In this document: piece by piece, positions 7,580 through 16,852 of the stretch
Layout: each line of letters begins with the position of its first letter
Numbering within the stretch: position 1 is the stretch's first letter
NCBI RefSeq assembly: GCF_001011035.1
Contig: NZ_CP011492.1
Coordinates: 7,247,447 to 7,311,446, forward strand
Direction of reading: 5' to 3'
DNA from: Streptomyces sp. CNQ-509
GTDB taxonomy: Bacteria; Actinomycetota; Actinomycetes; Streptomycetales; Streptomycetaceae
DNA: 64,000 nucleotides
Made by a program: the position numbers and the translations under genes
The notes under the pieces: model-generated
Told to the model about the DNA's origin: nothing
Seen by the model: the letters and a program-made list of their open reading frames with translations, nothing else
Databases searched by the model: none

Positions 7580-8890
7580 ATGGGTTGGGTCGGACCGGGA
7601 GGAATGTCGCGCCGTCAGGTGCTGCGGTCACTGGGCGCGGCGGCGCTCGCCGCGCCCGCCGCGGGGAGCCTGGCGGCGTGCGGGGGGTCGGCGTCGGGGG
7701 ACTCGTCCTCGCTCGACCTCGTGTATCTGGGCGACGCCACCCAGCAGGAGGCGTTCAACGCGCTCTTCGCCGAGTTCAACAAGTCCAAGCCGAAGGTGAA
7801 GATCAAGGCCCGCGGCATCGCCGCCGAGACCTGGGGCAACTTCGCCAACACCGTCTCCACCCAGATCGCCGGCGGCAAAGTCCCCGACATCGTCCAGGTC
7901 GCCACCGAGGGCCAGCGGCTCTTCGCCTCCAAGGACCTCCTGGAACCCCTCGACCCGTACCTGGACCGGGACAAGAAGATCGTCGAGGACTACTTCTCCG
8001 ACACCGACCCCAAGCTGAGGGAGTGGACCGAGACCTACGGCTCCACCGACGGCAAGACGTACTACATACCCGGCGGCTACAACACCTCGGTCCTGTACTG
8101 CAACACCAAGGTCTTCGCCGACGCCGGCGTCGACCTGCCCGAGGCCGAGTGGACCTGGGACGACTTCCGTGCCGCAGGCGAGCGCATCAAGGCGAAGACC
8201 GGCGCGTTCCTGCTGCCCGCCGGCTTCGCGTTCCCCTTCCTCGACATCATGCCGTGGCTGCTCACCAACGGTGCCAGCACCCACAACGCCGCCTGGGACG
8301 AGGCGACGTTCGACAGCCCCGCGGCCGTCGAGGCCGCCGAGTACGTCAAGAGCCTCATCGACGCGGGACTCTCGCCCAAGCCGGGCGGCAACTTCAACGC
8401 CGCGGGCCAGCTCCGGAAGGGCAAGCTCGCCGCCTTCGGCGCCGGCCGGTGGGCCACGCTCGACATGCGCCGGCTGGGGCTCACCGACTCCGTGCGCATC
8501 GTGCCCTGGCCGAGCAACGCCCAGGCCGGCGCCACCGTCGGCTGGGACGGCTGGCCGATCCTGCGCGCCTCCAGGAACAAGGACGCCGCCTGGGAGTTCC
8601 TCACGTGGATGATGTCGAAGGAGGCGTCCACCTTCTACGCCTCCGCCGGCGGCACCAACATCCCCGCCCGCAACTCGGTCGCCGCAGGACCGGCGTTCAC
8701 CGACGACGCCCCGGCCGGCACCGAGAACCTGCCCGCCGCCCTCGGCTACGGCACCCCCATCCCGTCGCCCGAGCGCGGCGCGGAGGCCCAGGCCGCCATC
8801 ACCCAGGGCTGGCAGGCGGCCATCCTCGGCAACCAGCCCGCCGCCGAGGCCCTGGGCAGCGCGAACGACAAGCTCAGCGGGCTGCTGTGA
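7580..8890 (+). CDS. Sugar ABC transporter substrate-binding lipoprotein (CUT1)
   Basis: An extracellular sugar-binding lipoprotein of 436 residues. The ATG at 7580 has GAGAGGAG 6-7 nt upstream. The longer reading from 7445 would run through the operator and is rejected. The signal region contains the twin-arginine-like SRRQVLRSLG and the lipobox LAAC with lipidated Cys34. The mature part is a family 1 solute-binding protein (about 45-420), with motifs such as GGKVPDIVQV, GWDGWPILRAS and the late hinge segment AWEFLTWMMS. It is the first gene of a four-gene operon coupled by GTGA/ATGA overlaps. The ligand is probably the oligosaccharide or glycoside cleaved by the GH116 enzyme upstream. Confidence 0.9.
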   Translation: MGWVGPGGMSRRQVLRSLGAAALAAPAAGSLAACGGSASGDSSSLDLVYLGDATQQEAFNALFAEFNKSKPKVKIKARGIAAETWGNFANTVSTQIAGGKVPDIVQVATEGQRLFASKDLLEPLDPYLDRDKKIVEDYFSDTDPKLREWTETYGSTDGKTYYIPGGYNTSVLYCNTKVFADAGVDLPEAEWTWDDFRAAGERIKAKTGAFLLPAGFAFPFLDIMPWLLTNGASTHNAAWDEATFDSPAAVEAAEYVKSLIDAGLSPKPGGNFNAAGQLRKGKLAAFGAGRWATLDMRRLGLTDSVRIVPWPSNAQAGATVGWDGWPILRASRNKDAAWEFLTWMMSKEASTFYASAGGTNIPARNSVAAGPAFTDDAPAGTENLPAALGYGTPIPSPERGAEAQAAITQGWQAAILGNQPAAEALGSANDKLSGLL

Positions 8891-9831
8891 CCCTGACCAA
8901 GGTACGGCCCGAGCGGGCCGCCGCCCCGCGCCCGGCGGGGCGCGGCGGCGGCCGGTTCAGGCGCGGCGAGTGGGTCGGGTACGCGTTCCTCAGCCCGGCG
9001 CTGCTGCTCTTCCTCGCCTTCGTGGCCGGGCCGTTCGCCGTCGCCATCGTGCTGGCCTTCTTCAGTTGGGACATGCTCACCCCCGCCGAGTTCAACGGCG
9101 TCGGCAACTTCACCGAGATGTTCTCCGACCCGCTGCTCTACGAGGCGCTGGCCAACACGTTCGTCTTCGCCTTGGCCTCCGTCCTCACCCATCTCGGCGG
9201 CGGGCTGCTGCTCGCCATGGGCGTCAACCGGATGATGAGAAGGGCGCTTTCGTACTTCGTCCGCACCACGCTGTTCTTCCCGTTCGTCATCTCCTGGGCC
9301 GCGGTCGCGCTGCTCTGGAAGTACGTGCTCGACCCGACGTTCGGGCTCGTCACGCACTACGCCGGCGAGATCGGCGTCGAGCCGCCCGAGTGGTTCACCG
9401 ACCCGGCGTGGGCGCTGCCCGCCATCATCGCGATCGACTTCTGGCACACCATCGGCTTCACCTTCGTCATCATGCTCGCCGGGCTGCAGACCGTTCCGCG
9501 CGAACTCCACGAGGCGGCACGCGTGGACGGCGCCCGGCCGCACCAGGTCTTCTGGCGGGTGACCCTGCCGATGATGTCCCCGACGATCTTCTTCGCCGCC
9601 GTCGTCACCTTCATCGGGGCGTTCCAGATCTTCGACCCCGTGCAGATCATCACGCCCGACGGCGGGCCGGAGAACTCGACCATCACCATCGTCATGTACC
9701 TCTACCAGAAGGGCTTCCAGTCCTTCCAGATCGGCTACGCCGCGGCCGTGTCCATCCTGGTCTTCGTGATCATGATGGCCGTCACGCTGCTGCAGTTCTG
9801 GGGCTCGCGGAAGTGGGTGCACCAGCAGTGA
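8887..9831 (+). CDS. Sugar ABC transporter permease, MalF-type
   Basis: Inner-membrane permease, 314 residues, starting at a GTG that overlaps the stop of the binding-protein gene (GTGA). Six or so membrane helices follow a basic cytoplasmic leader. The EAA loop that contacts the ATPase is visible as ELHEAARVDGARPHQVFWRV with LPMMSPT after it. No ATPase gene is in the operon; such CUT1 systems normally share an MsiK-type ATPase encoded elsewhere. Confidence 0.9.
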   Translation: MTLTKVRPERAAAPRPAGRGGGRFRRGEWVGYAFLSPALLLFLAFVAGPFAVAIVLAFFSWDMLTPAEFNGVGNFTEMFSDPLLYEALANTFVFALASVLTHLGGGLLLAMGVNRMMRRALSYFVRTTLFFPFVISWAAVALLWKYVLDPTFGLVTHYAGEIGVEPPEWFTDPAWALPAIIAIDFWHTIGFTFVIMLAGLQTVPRELHEAARVDGARPHQVFWRVTLPMMSPTIFFAAVVTFIGAFQIFDPVQIITPDGGPENSTITIVMYLYQKGFQSFQIGYAAAVSILVFVIMMAVTLLQFWGSRKWVHQQ

Positions 9832-10673
9832 CCGTACGGATCCGCAGCCGCCGGCGCGTACGCCCGGCCCCTCTGCTCCTCGAACTCCTCCTGGTCGCCG
9901 TCGGGCTCGTCATGATCGCCCCGCTGGTCTGGCTCGTCGTGCAGAGCCTCACGGCGGAGGAGGCGGCCTTCGAGCTGCCGCCCACCTGGATCCCCAAGCC
10001 CTTCACCACCGACAACTTCGCCGCCGTGCCGGACGCCATCCCGTTCGGCCGGATGGCGCTCAACAGTCTCCAGGTCGCGGTGATCGCCACCGTCGGCTCG
10101 CTGCTGGTCAGCGTGCTCGCCGCGTACGCCTTCTCCCGGCTCACCTTCCGCGGCCGGGACGGGATCTTCCTCGTGCTGCTGAGCGCGCTGATGATCCCGG
10201 CGCAGATGACGGTCATCCCCGTCTTCGTGCTCATGCGCAACCTCGGCCTCATCGACTCGCTGCCCGCGCTGTGGCTGCCCGCGCTGATCAACGTCTTCTC
10301 GATCTTCTTCTTCCGGCAGTACTTCAACACCATCCCGCGCGAACTGGACGAGGCCGCGCGCATCGACGGCGCCGGGCATCTGTGGATCCTCTTCCGGATC
10401 ATCGTGCCGCTGTCGGGCCCCGCGCTCGCGGCGATGGCGATCCTGACGTTCCAGGCCGTCTGGAACAACTACCTCGGCCCGCTGATCTTCCTCAGCACCC
10501 CGGAGAACATGACGCTGCCGGTGGGCCTCGTCACCCTCCAGGCCAGCCACGGCGGTTCGCCGGTGGTGGTGTTCGCGGCGATCACGGCGGTGGTGGTGCC
10601 GGTGCTGGCGCTGTTCCTGGTCTTCCAGCGCTCGTTCGTGGCGAGCATCGCGCAGGCGGGACTGCGCGGATGA
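9828..10673 (+). CDS. Sugar ABC transporter permease, MalG-type
   Basis: Second permease of the importer, 281 residues, GTG start overlapping the preceding stop. It has the typical MalG layout: first helix (about 15-35), a periplasmic segment ending in WIPKPFTTDNF, core helices, and the EAA loop ELDEAARIDGAGHLWILFRI followed by VPLSGP. The C-terminal residues (SFVASIAQAGLRG) match the conserved terminus of this family. It heterodimerises with the product of 8887-9831. Confidence 0.9.
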   Translation: MTVRIRSRRRVRPAPLLLELLLVAVGLVMIAPLVWLVVQSLTAEEAAFELPPTWIPKPFTTDNFAAVPDAIPFGRMALNSLQVAVIATVGSLLVSVLAAYAFSRLTFRGRDGIFLVLLSALMIPAQMTVIPVFVLMRNLGLIDSLPALWLPALINVFSIFFFRQYFNTIPRELDEAARIDGAGHLWILFRIIVPLSGPALAAMAILTFQAVWNNYLGPLIFLSTPENMTLPVGLVTLQASHGGSPVVVFAAITAVVVPVLALFLVFQRSFVASIAQAGLRG

Positions 10674-11407
10674 GCGGGCACACGACGGCGCTCCCGCGGA
10701 CAGGCGCCGTGCCGGGCGCGTCCGACACCGAGAACGAGGCGCTGCGGCGCGTGCTGCGCGGCGCCTGGCCGAGTCTGCCCGCGCTGGCCGTCGCGGGCGC
10801 GGCGGTCTGCGCCGCCGGCACCCTCGCCGTGCTCCTCGCGCCGGGCGTCACGCCCGTCTCCGTCCTCGTCGCCGCCGTGCTCACCGGCCCCTGGCTGGCC
10901 GCGCTCGGCGCCGCGGCCGACCGGATCGCCGCGGCCGGCGAGGCCGGGATCCGGGACTGGTGGCGCGGGCTGCGCGCGCTGTGGCGGTTCGGCCCGGCGC
11001 AGGCCCTGGTGCCCGCCGTGCCGGCGGCGGCGTTCCTGGCCACGCTGGATCTGTGGCAGCAGACGCGGGGCCCGTGGCTGCTGCCGTCGCTGGCGGCCGG
11101 CGGCGCGTGTGCCGTGGCCGGGTTACTCGCCCTGCCGGCCGCGCTGTCGCTCGGCGCCGCCCGCCCGGGGCTGCGCGGCCGGCTGCTGTGGATCTGCGCG
11201 GTGCACCTCGTCGCCCGCCACCCGACGCGGTTCCTCGCCGCCCCGTCGCTGGCGCTGCTCGGCCTCGCGGCCTCGCTGCGCTGGACGGCCTCGCTGCTGC
11301 TCCTCGTCCCGCCGCTGGTGGCGCTCGTCGCTGCCGCCGCGACGGCGACGGCCCTGGTGCGGCACGGCGCGGCCGGCGCCGGGGGAGGGGAGCCGGGGCG
11401 GGGCTGA
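10670..11407 (+). CDS. DUF624/YesL-like membrane protein of sugar operon
   Basis: A 245-residue protein with about five hydrophobic segments, starting at an ATG that overlaps the permease stop (ATGA). Short, Trp-containing cytoplasmic motifs (GIRDWWRGLRALWRFG) and its position as the last gene of a CUT1 operon resemble YesL/DUF624 proteins. Their role is not firmly known. The family assignment is by context and hydropathy, not by strong motifs. Confidence 0.7.
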   Translation: MSGHTTALPRTGAVPGASDTENEALRRVLRGAWPSLPALAVAGAAVCAAGTLAVLLAPGVTPVSVLVAAVLTGPWLAALGAAADRIAAAGEAGIRDWWRGLRALWRFGPAQALVPAVPAAAFLATLDLWQQTRGPWLLPSLAAGGACAVAGLLALPAALSLGAARPGLRGRLLWICAVHLVARHPTRFLAAPSLALLGLAASLRWTASLLLLVPPLVALVAAAATATALVRHGAAGAGGGEPGRG

Positions 11408-11410
11408 CGC

Positions 11411-11443
11411 GCGTACGGCGGCGCCGGCACGCCGCCCGTACGC
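11411..11443. terminator. Bidirectional hairpin terminator
   Basis: GCGTACGGCGGCG (11411-11423) pairs with CGCCGCCCGTACGC (11430-11443), with one bulged C and a 6-nt loop. It lies between the end of the sugar operon and the end of the convergent PLC-like gene. Confidence 0.6.
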
Positions 11444-11474
11444 CGTCGGCCCCGGGTACGGGGCGCCGCGCCGC

Positions 11475-13889
11475 TCAGCCCTCGCGGCGGGCGAGGCGCT
11501 CGTCGTTGAGTACTTTCACGGCGCCGCGGGCGTCGCCGATCGTGGCGTAGTCGACGGCCACCAGGTTCACCGGCCGGCCGCGCACCCGCTCGCACTCCCG
11601 GGCCCGGTCGAGCACGAAGTCGCGGGCGTTGATCCGGCCGGCGTCCAGGCGGCTGCCGCCGCTGTTGGTGATGAAGTGGTTCATGAGGAACAGCTGCTTG
11701 TCCTCGCCGCCGCGGTTCGCCGTGCAGGTCATGTCCTCGGGCGTACGGAACGCGAACGGGGTCTCCATGCCGTACCGGTAGAAGTTGCGGTACCAGGGCG
11801 CCGGGCCGTCCGCCTTCTCCGCGAACACCACCAGGCGCCGGTCCTCGTCGATCATCTCGCCGAGCGTGGGCCACGGCTCGTCCGGGTCGTCTGCCGGCGT
11901 GAACGCCAGGTCCTCCAGCCCGGCCTGGCGCATCGCCGTGCGGGTGTCGGCGCCGCTGATGCCGTCCTGGACCACCAGCGTGACGACGTCGGACGGGTTC
12001 TGCTCCAGCCAGTCGCCGATCTTCTGGAGCTCCGGGACCAGCGGCAGCGCGCCGCCGCGGCAGACGGCGTGGCACAGCCATTCGCCCTTGCGGGGCGGGT
12101 CGACGGTGTTGAGCACGGAGCGAATCTGCCGCTGCATGGTCGGGGTGAAGTCCGACTCCGCCAGCCGGTCGGTGATCTCCGGCGGTGTCTCCCAGCGGTG
12201 GGTGTCGATGAGCAGGGCGCGGACGCCGTCGTTGAGCTGGCCGGTGATCGACGGGTCCTGGAGCGGGGCGATGAACCGGTCCTGGGAGGTGGCCATCGCG
12301 TTGTGCGAGGCGAGCTGGGCCACCTCGTCGTAGCGCAGCTCGCACAGCTCCTCGCGCCCGTTGCAGCGGCGGTCGGACTCACCGCCGAAGGCGTTGGGGA
12401 CGAAGACGGCGCCGGCCAGCGCGGCGGCGACGACGCCGACCGCGCCCCAGCGGTAGCGCGGCGGCAGGGGCGACACGGGCGCGGGCACGGGCGGCCAGGC
12501 GGCACCGGCCGGGCCCGCCTCCCCACCGTCTGCTTGACCTGTCTCCGGCGTCGCAACGGCCTCCGGCCCGCCGGCCTCCCCGGTCGCCGGCTCCGCGCCC
12601 GCCACCGCCTCCGCGTCCCGCTCGGCCGCCGCGGTCCGTGCGGCGGCGATAGCGGTCGCCCTGCGGTGCCACAGCCAGCCGCCGGCGGTCAGCAGCACTC
12701 CCGCCGTCAGCGGTACCGCCGCGGTCGTCAGGGCGACCGTGTAGAGCCGGTCGAGCGCGGTGCGCTGTACGTCGTCAAGGAGCCGGGCGGCGGTGTCCGG
12801 CCAGTTCCGCGGCGCGGCGGCGATGTTGCCGCCGACGTTCCCGCGCACCACCAGTGCCAGCACGAAGGTCAGTGCACCGCCGCATGCCAGTGTCCCGCCG
12901 ATGCGCACCAGCCGGCGGCCCGGGGCGCGTGGCCCGTACCGCCACAGCACGCCCAGGGAGGCCAGCCCCAGCAGGATCGCGCCGGTCTGCACCCAGCCGA
13001 GGCCCAGCTTGGTGAAGGCGCGGGCCTCCCGCGCCGGGCCCAGCTCGTCGCCGCCGGAGCCGAACTCGGAGGCCAGGTCCCACGACACCCCGTCCGCCGT
13101 GTTCCGCAACGCGGAGGACGCGCTCTCCTCCCGCCCGGAGAAGAGCGCGGGCCCGACCTCCGCGAGCGCCGTGGCCAGGTCCCCGACGCCGAGCGCGGCG
13201 AGCAGCCGCGGGCGCAGTTCCGCCCGCTCGTCCGCGGGTACGGCCCGCAGCACGGTGTCGGTGGCGGTCCTCGCCTGCGCCTCGGTGAGGTCGAGGGTCG
13301 GCAGGCCCTCGGGGCGCTCGCCGTCGGCGATCCGGTCTACGGCCTCGCCCAGGTCGGACTGGAAGGCGGCGTAGTCGGGGGCGGGCTTGTCCTGGAGGTT
13401 CGCGACGACGTCGGCGAAGTGGACGTTGCCCACCGCGCCCAGGTTGTCGAGCACCGGCCGCAGGTCGACCTCCAGGGTCAGGTCGTCCTTCTCGCCGCGC
13501 AGGTAGGCCACCGCGTCCCCGATGACGTCCTCGGCCAGGGCCCGCGCGGTGGTCGGCGGCAGCACCGTCTTCAGGTTCGAGGTGACGACGGACTCGGGCA
13601 CGGGCAGCCGGGCGAGCAGGTCGCGGGTGACGCCCGATGCCTCGGGGTCGACGAGCACCTGGTCGTAGAGCCGGTCGTAGGCGTGCTCCCGGTCGAGCGC
13701 GGCCCGGTAGAAGCCGGCGTCGGCGACGGTGGAGCGGGCCGTACCCGCGATGACCAGCACCGCCGTGGCGAGCGCCGCCACCACGAAGGCGAGCCACCGC
13801 AGGACGGCGGCGTTCCGCGGCGGCGCGGCCTCGCCGACCCGCCGCACCGCGCGGGCGAGCCGGGCTCTGAGCTTGTCGAACGAGGTCAT
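11475..13889 (-). CDS. Membrane-anchored PLC-like phosphodiesterase
   Basis: An 804-residue multi-domain membrane protein. It has a TM helix near residues 32-50 and a large extracytoplasmic helical region (about 55-290). Two hydrophobic stretches follow around 300-345 and another near 390-410, then a Pro/Ala/Glu linker, a helix near 485-505 and a C-terminal PI-PLC X-like domain (about 525-804). The catalytic fold is indicated by ASHNAMATSQDRFIAPLQ, GVRALLIDTHRW and LCHAVC (candidate general acid/base His residues), then VTLVVQDGISG. The C-terminal domain is normally a stand-alone secreted protein; here it is tethered to a large membrane module of unknown role. The substrate cannot be told. 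Confidence 0.75.
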   Translation of the reverse strand: MTSFDKLRARLARAVRRVGEAAPPRNAAVLRWLAFVVAALATAVLVIAGTARSTVADAGFYRAALDREHAYDRLYDQVLVDPEASGVTRDLLARLPVPESVVTSNLKTVLPPTTARALAEDVIGDAVAYLRGEKDDLTLEVDLRPVLDNLGAVGNVHFADVVANLQDKPAPDYAAFQSDLGEAVDRIADGERPEGLPTLDLTEAQARTATDTVLRAVPADERAELRPRLLAALGVGDLATALAEVGPALFSGREESASSALRNTADGVSWDLASEFGSGGDELGPAREARAFTKLGLGWVQTGAILLGLASLGVLWRYGPRAPGRRLVRIGGTLACGGALTFVLALVVRGNVGGNIAAAPRNWPDTAARLLDDVQRTALDRLYTVALTTAAVPLTAGVLLTAGGWLWHRRATAIAAARTAAAERDAEAVAGAEPATGEAGGPEAVATPETGQADGGEAGPAGAAWPPVPAPVSPLPPRYRWGAVGVVAAALAGAVFVPNAFGGESDRRCNGREELCELRYDEVAQLASHNAMATSQDRFIAPLQDPSITGQLNDGVRALLIDTHRWETPPEITDRLAESDFTPTMQRQIRSVLNTVDPPRKGEWLCHAVCRGGALPLVPELQKIGDWLEQNPSDVVTLVVQDGISGADTRTAMRQAGLEDLAFTPADDPDEPWPTLGEMIDEDRRLVVFAEKADGPAPWYRNFYRYGMETPFAFRTPEDMTCTANRGGEDKQLFLMNHFITNSGGSRLDAGRINARDFVLDRARECERVRGRPVNLVAVDYATIGDARGAVKVLNDERLARREG

Positions 13890-13958
13890 ACGCTTCCTGC
13901 CTGCTGTTACCCCTTGAGCCTAGGGGGTGCGCGCAGGAAACGTCCCGGCCGCGATCGG

Positions 13959-14026
13959 ACCCGCCGCCGGACCCGGCCCGGAGCGGGCCCGGCCCGGAGC
14001 GGGCCCGGACCGGCCCGGCGGCGGGT
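13959..14026. terminator. Long GC-rich hairpin downstream of the sugar operon
   Basis: Outer arms ACCCGCCGCCGG (13959-13970) and CCGGCGGCGGGT (14015-14026) pair perfectly. The interior carries two direct copies of CCCGGAGCGGGCCCGG that can form a second stem. It follows the stop of the metallophosphatase gene (14046), so it is a plausible terminator of the 22.7-14.0 kb operon. Confidence 0.5.
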
Positions 14027-14045
14027 TCCGGCGGCGGGCACGGCG

Positions 14046-15968
14046 TCAGGGGGCGGCGGGGGCCAGGAAGTCCCGCGGGGCCAGCGCCCGGGCCACGATG
14101 CGGGTGTCGCCGATCCAGCCGTAGAAGCCCTGCCCGAACTTCTCGTCGAACTGCGTGGCCCCGACGACGAACGGCTTGCCGAGGGTGGCGATGCCGGTCG
14201 AGCGCTGCGCGGGATTGCGGGCGATCTTCGAGCCGTCCACGTAGACAACCGTGCGGCGGCCGTCGTTGACGACGGCCAGGTGCATCCAGCGGCCCACCGG
14301 CAGTGTGTGGCTCCACGAAGTGGGATCGGCGTCCTGGCGGTGCGGATAGACGACGTACTGGAGGAACCGCTCGGGGGAGAGGTTGAGGCTGCACGTCGGC
14401 TCGTCCGGCGACCAGCCCGTGGTCTTGCCGGCGTCGCCGTTGCGGCCCTCCCAGCTCAGGATCCCCATCCAGGCGTGGTCGCCCTCGAAGGGCTCGGGCA
14501 GCTTGACGAACGTCTCGATCGTGTAGCCGGACGTGAACTTCTCGCTGTTGAGCGGCGCGCCCGCCGCCGTGGTCAGGACCGCGCCGCGATCCGGGCCCTT
14601 CCCGCCGTCGAAGCGCAGGCTCGCGTGCGCCGGCTGGCCCTCGTGGTGGCCGTCCGACCAGGTCAGCGCCGCGGGGCCGCTGTCGTGCAGCCGCCGTACG
14701 GTCAGGTCGTTGCCGTTGCCGCTGAGGTCCCGGGCGCGTGCCCCGTCGGCGACCGGCTCGCCGTCCCGGCCGGCCGCGGCGAGGCCGTCGGCGTCGAAGC
14801 GCCAGTACGCGACCGTGCCGCGCGGCAGCACCGTGGCCGGCGGCCGGGGCCGCGGCCGTACGGGCGGGGCGAAGCCGGCGAACCGCCCGGTGAAGCCGAT
14901 CTCCATCGAGAACCGGTCGGCCGGCCCTGTCAGCTCCACCGTCTCCGCCGCCAGCGGCGACCTGCGCCCCGGGTCGCGGGCCAGGAACCACGGCGAGAAC
15001 GTCTCCACGTCGATCACGCCGCGCGCCAGGTCGAAGCCGTACAGCCGGATCATCCCGGCGCCGCCGTAGTAGCGGTCCTGGTAGTTCGTGAGGTGCACGT
15101 GGACATCGTTGCCCGCGTCGTTGGTCAGCACCGTGCGCCCCGGCGGCCAGTAGTGCCCGCCCAGCGCCAGGAAGATCTGGTCGTTGCCGCGGATCAGCCC
15201 GTCCCACAGCCGCCGCCCGTGGTCGGAGAGCTGTGCCGCGCCGTCGTCGCCGGACCAGGCCAGGTCGTGCGTGGTCAGGATCGCCGGCAGCTTCGGGAAC
15301 CGGTCCAGGACGCCCTGCGCCCAGCGCAGCCCGCGGTCGGAGATCCGCCAGTCCAGCGCCAGCACCAGCCACTCGCGCCCGCCGCCGCGCAGCACATGGC
15401 AGGTGTTGTAGCCGTCGTCGGAGGCGCCGCGGAACGTCGGCATGCGCCGGTAGCGGTCCGGGCCGAAGTCGTCGAGGTACGGGCTGTCGCCCCGCTGGTC
15501 GTCCTGGGAGCCGTCGACGTCGTAGTTGCCCGCGAGCACGCTGTACGGAACCGAGCCGTCCAGGGCGCGGAAGGTGGCGGCGGCCAGCCGGAGCTCGTCG
15601 GCCGTGCCGTGCTCGGTGACGTCCCCGAGGTGCGCCATGAACGCGATGTTCGCCTTCCCGCGCTCGGCGGTCAGGTACCGGAACGTGGCGCGCAGCGGCT
15701 CGGGGTCGGCGCTGTCGGCGTCGAAGAGGTACTGCGTGTCCGGCAGCACGGCCAGCGCGAAGCGCGGGCTCTCGGCGTCGTACCCGTGCCGTCCGCCGGT
15801 CCCGGCCGCCCCCGGCGCGGCGCCGCCGGCCGCCACCGCGGGGTCGGCCGCCAGCGCCGCCACCGCGCCGGCGGCCGGCACGGCGACGGCGCTCTGGAGC
15901 AGCGCCCGTCTGTCGAGGCGGGTGCGCTGCCCGCCGCGGTCCTCTTCCTCTTCAGTTGTCCGGCCCAT
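14046..15968 (-). CDS. Secreted calcineurin-like metallophosphatase with LamG/ConA-like domain
   Basis: A 640-residue exported protein. The Tat-type signal has RRALLQSA and an Ala-rich h-region ending in AVAAG (about residues 17-48). The metallophosphatase domain (about 68-340) shows VLPDTQYLF, HLGDVTEHG, LAGNYDVDG (a Tyr replaces the usual His of GNHD), LTTHDLAW and GGHYW. A C-terminal LamG/concanavalin-like domain (about 400-635) shows TVAYWRFD, GYTIETFVKLP, GRWMHLAVVNDG and FYGWIGDTRI. The ATG at 15968 has GGAG upstream. The frame is open further upstream into the broken beta-helix gene, so the two are in frame. It is the last gene of the minus-strand sugar operon; the role is probably hydrolysis of a phosphate ester on a polymer. 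Confidence 0.8.
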   Translation of the reverse strand: MGRTTEEEEDRGGQRTRLDRRALLQSAVAVPAAGAVAALAADPAVAAGGAAPGAAGTGGRHGYDAESPRFALAVLPDTQYLFDADSADPEPLRATFRYLTAERGKANIAFMAHLGDVTEHGTADELRLAAATFRALDGSVPYSVLAGNYDVDGSQDDQRGDSPYLDDFGPDRYRRMPTFRGASDDGYNTCHVLRGGGREWLVLALDWRISDRGLRWAQGVLDRFPKLPAILTTHDLAWSGDDGAAQLSDHGRRLWDGLIRGNDQIFLALGGHYWPPGRTVLTNDAGNDVHVHLTNYQDRYYGGAGMIRLYGFDLARGVIDVETFSPWFLARDPGRRSPLAAETVELTGPADRFSMEIGFTGRFAGFAPPVRPRPRPPATVLPRGTVAYWRFDADGLAAAGRDGEPVADGARARDLSGNGNDLTVRRLHDSGPAALTWSDGHHEGQPAHASLRFDGGKGPDRGAVLTTAAGAPLNSEKFTSGYTIETFVKLPEPFEGDHAWMGILSWEGRNGDAGKTTGWSPDEPTCSLNLSPERFLQYVVYPHRQDADPTSWSHTLPVGRWMHLAVVNDGRRTVVYVDGSKIARNPAQRSTGIATLGKPFVVGATQFDEKFGQGFYGWIGDTRIVARALAPRDFLAPAAP

Positions 15969-16020
15969 GGGAACTCCGTCCGCGAGACGTGGTGTCAGCG
16001 GCACTGTGCTGATCATCCGT

Positions 16021-16808
16021 GGCCGCGGGATGGCACGTACCTGAACGACGCATGTTCTTCGCCGTACCAAAGCGGCCCCGGACGGCCCGCTCCGCACCGC
16101 CGCCCGGCACTGCCCCTCGAAGCGGCAGTCCAGCAGCGTCGTCTGCCAGCCCGCGGATGCGGCGTACGCGTGCAGCCCGCCCCCGCCGCCGCGCACCCGG
16201 ACCTGGTAGATCTGGTTCGCGTTGTGGTCGATGCCCGCGCGGGCGTCACCCGCGTCGATGTCGAGGTCCTGGAGCAGGCACAGCTGCGCGCCGCCGAAGC
16301 GCACGGCGATCGCCTCCGGGTTGCGGGGCCGATCCGGATGTCGAGGTTGACCAGGCCCGAACCGAAGGTGCCGTTGTGCGCGTACGACACGGGCCCGCCG
16401 ACCGGTCGCCGCCGGAAGGCGAACACGTCGCGGGCCGTCCCGCGGCGTACCCGGGGGTGGCCGAGCCGAGCACGAACACCGGCCGCCGGGCGCCGAACCT
16501 GACGATGCGCACCGAGTCGTGCACGTCGACGGGCCCGGTCAGCAGGTACGTACCGGCCGGGACGAGGACGACGCCGCCGCCGTCGCCGTACGGGAAGTCG
16601 CGTGCGCCGCCGAGGAGCACGGCACCGGGGTCCGGCGGCCGGGCGGTGTACGTCGAGCCGAAGCGGACCGGGTCCCACAACGGACCGCCGGACGGTGCGG
16701 CGGCGGAGGGGACGGCGGCTCCGGCGGTGAGGCCGCCGAGGGCGAGCGCCGTGCCGCCGGCGGCGGCGCCGAGCAGCACGCCGCGCGGTTCAGGGCAGAT
16801 GAGGACAT
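16021..16808 (-). pseudogene. Broken secreted beta-helix (pectate-lyase-3-like) protein
   Basis: Translating the minus strand from the ATG at 16808 and joining three frames gives one coherent protein. It has a Tat-like leader that reads NRRGVLLG if one C is restored near 16790, then GGGVVLVPAGTYLLTGPV. After a shift near 16440 it gives VFAFRRRPVGGPVSYAHNGT, and after another near 16310 it gives AVRFGGAQLCLLQDLDIDAG and LLDCRFEGQ. The protein stops resembling a beta-helix near 16100, far short of the usual length, and then reads in frame into the metallophosphatase gene. It is therefore frameshifted about three times and truncated. It probably once degraded the polymer whose pieces the neighbouring transporter imports. 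Confidence 0.6.
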
Positions 16809-16852
16809 GACGGCTCCCGTGGCAGGAGGGGACGTACGGGAAGGGAAGGCGG

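Noticed and set aside
11109..16502. Plus-strand open frame of about 1800 codons
   Set aside because: Antisense shadow of the PLC-like and metallophosphatase genes; repetitive composition and no recognisable fold.
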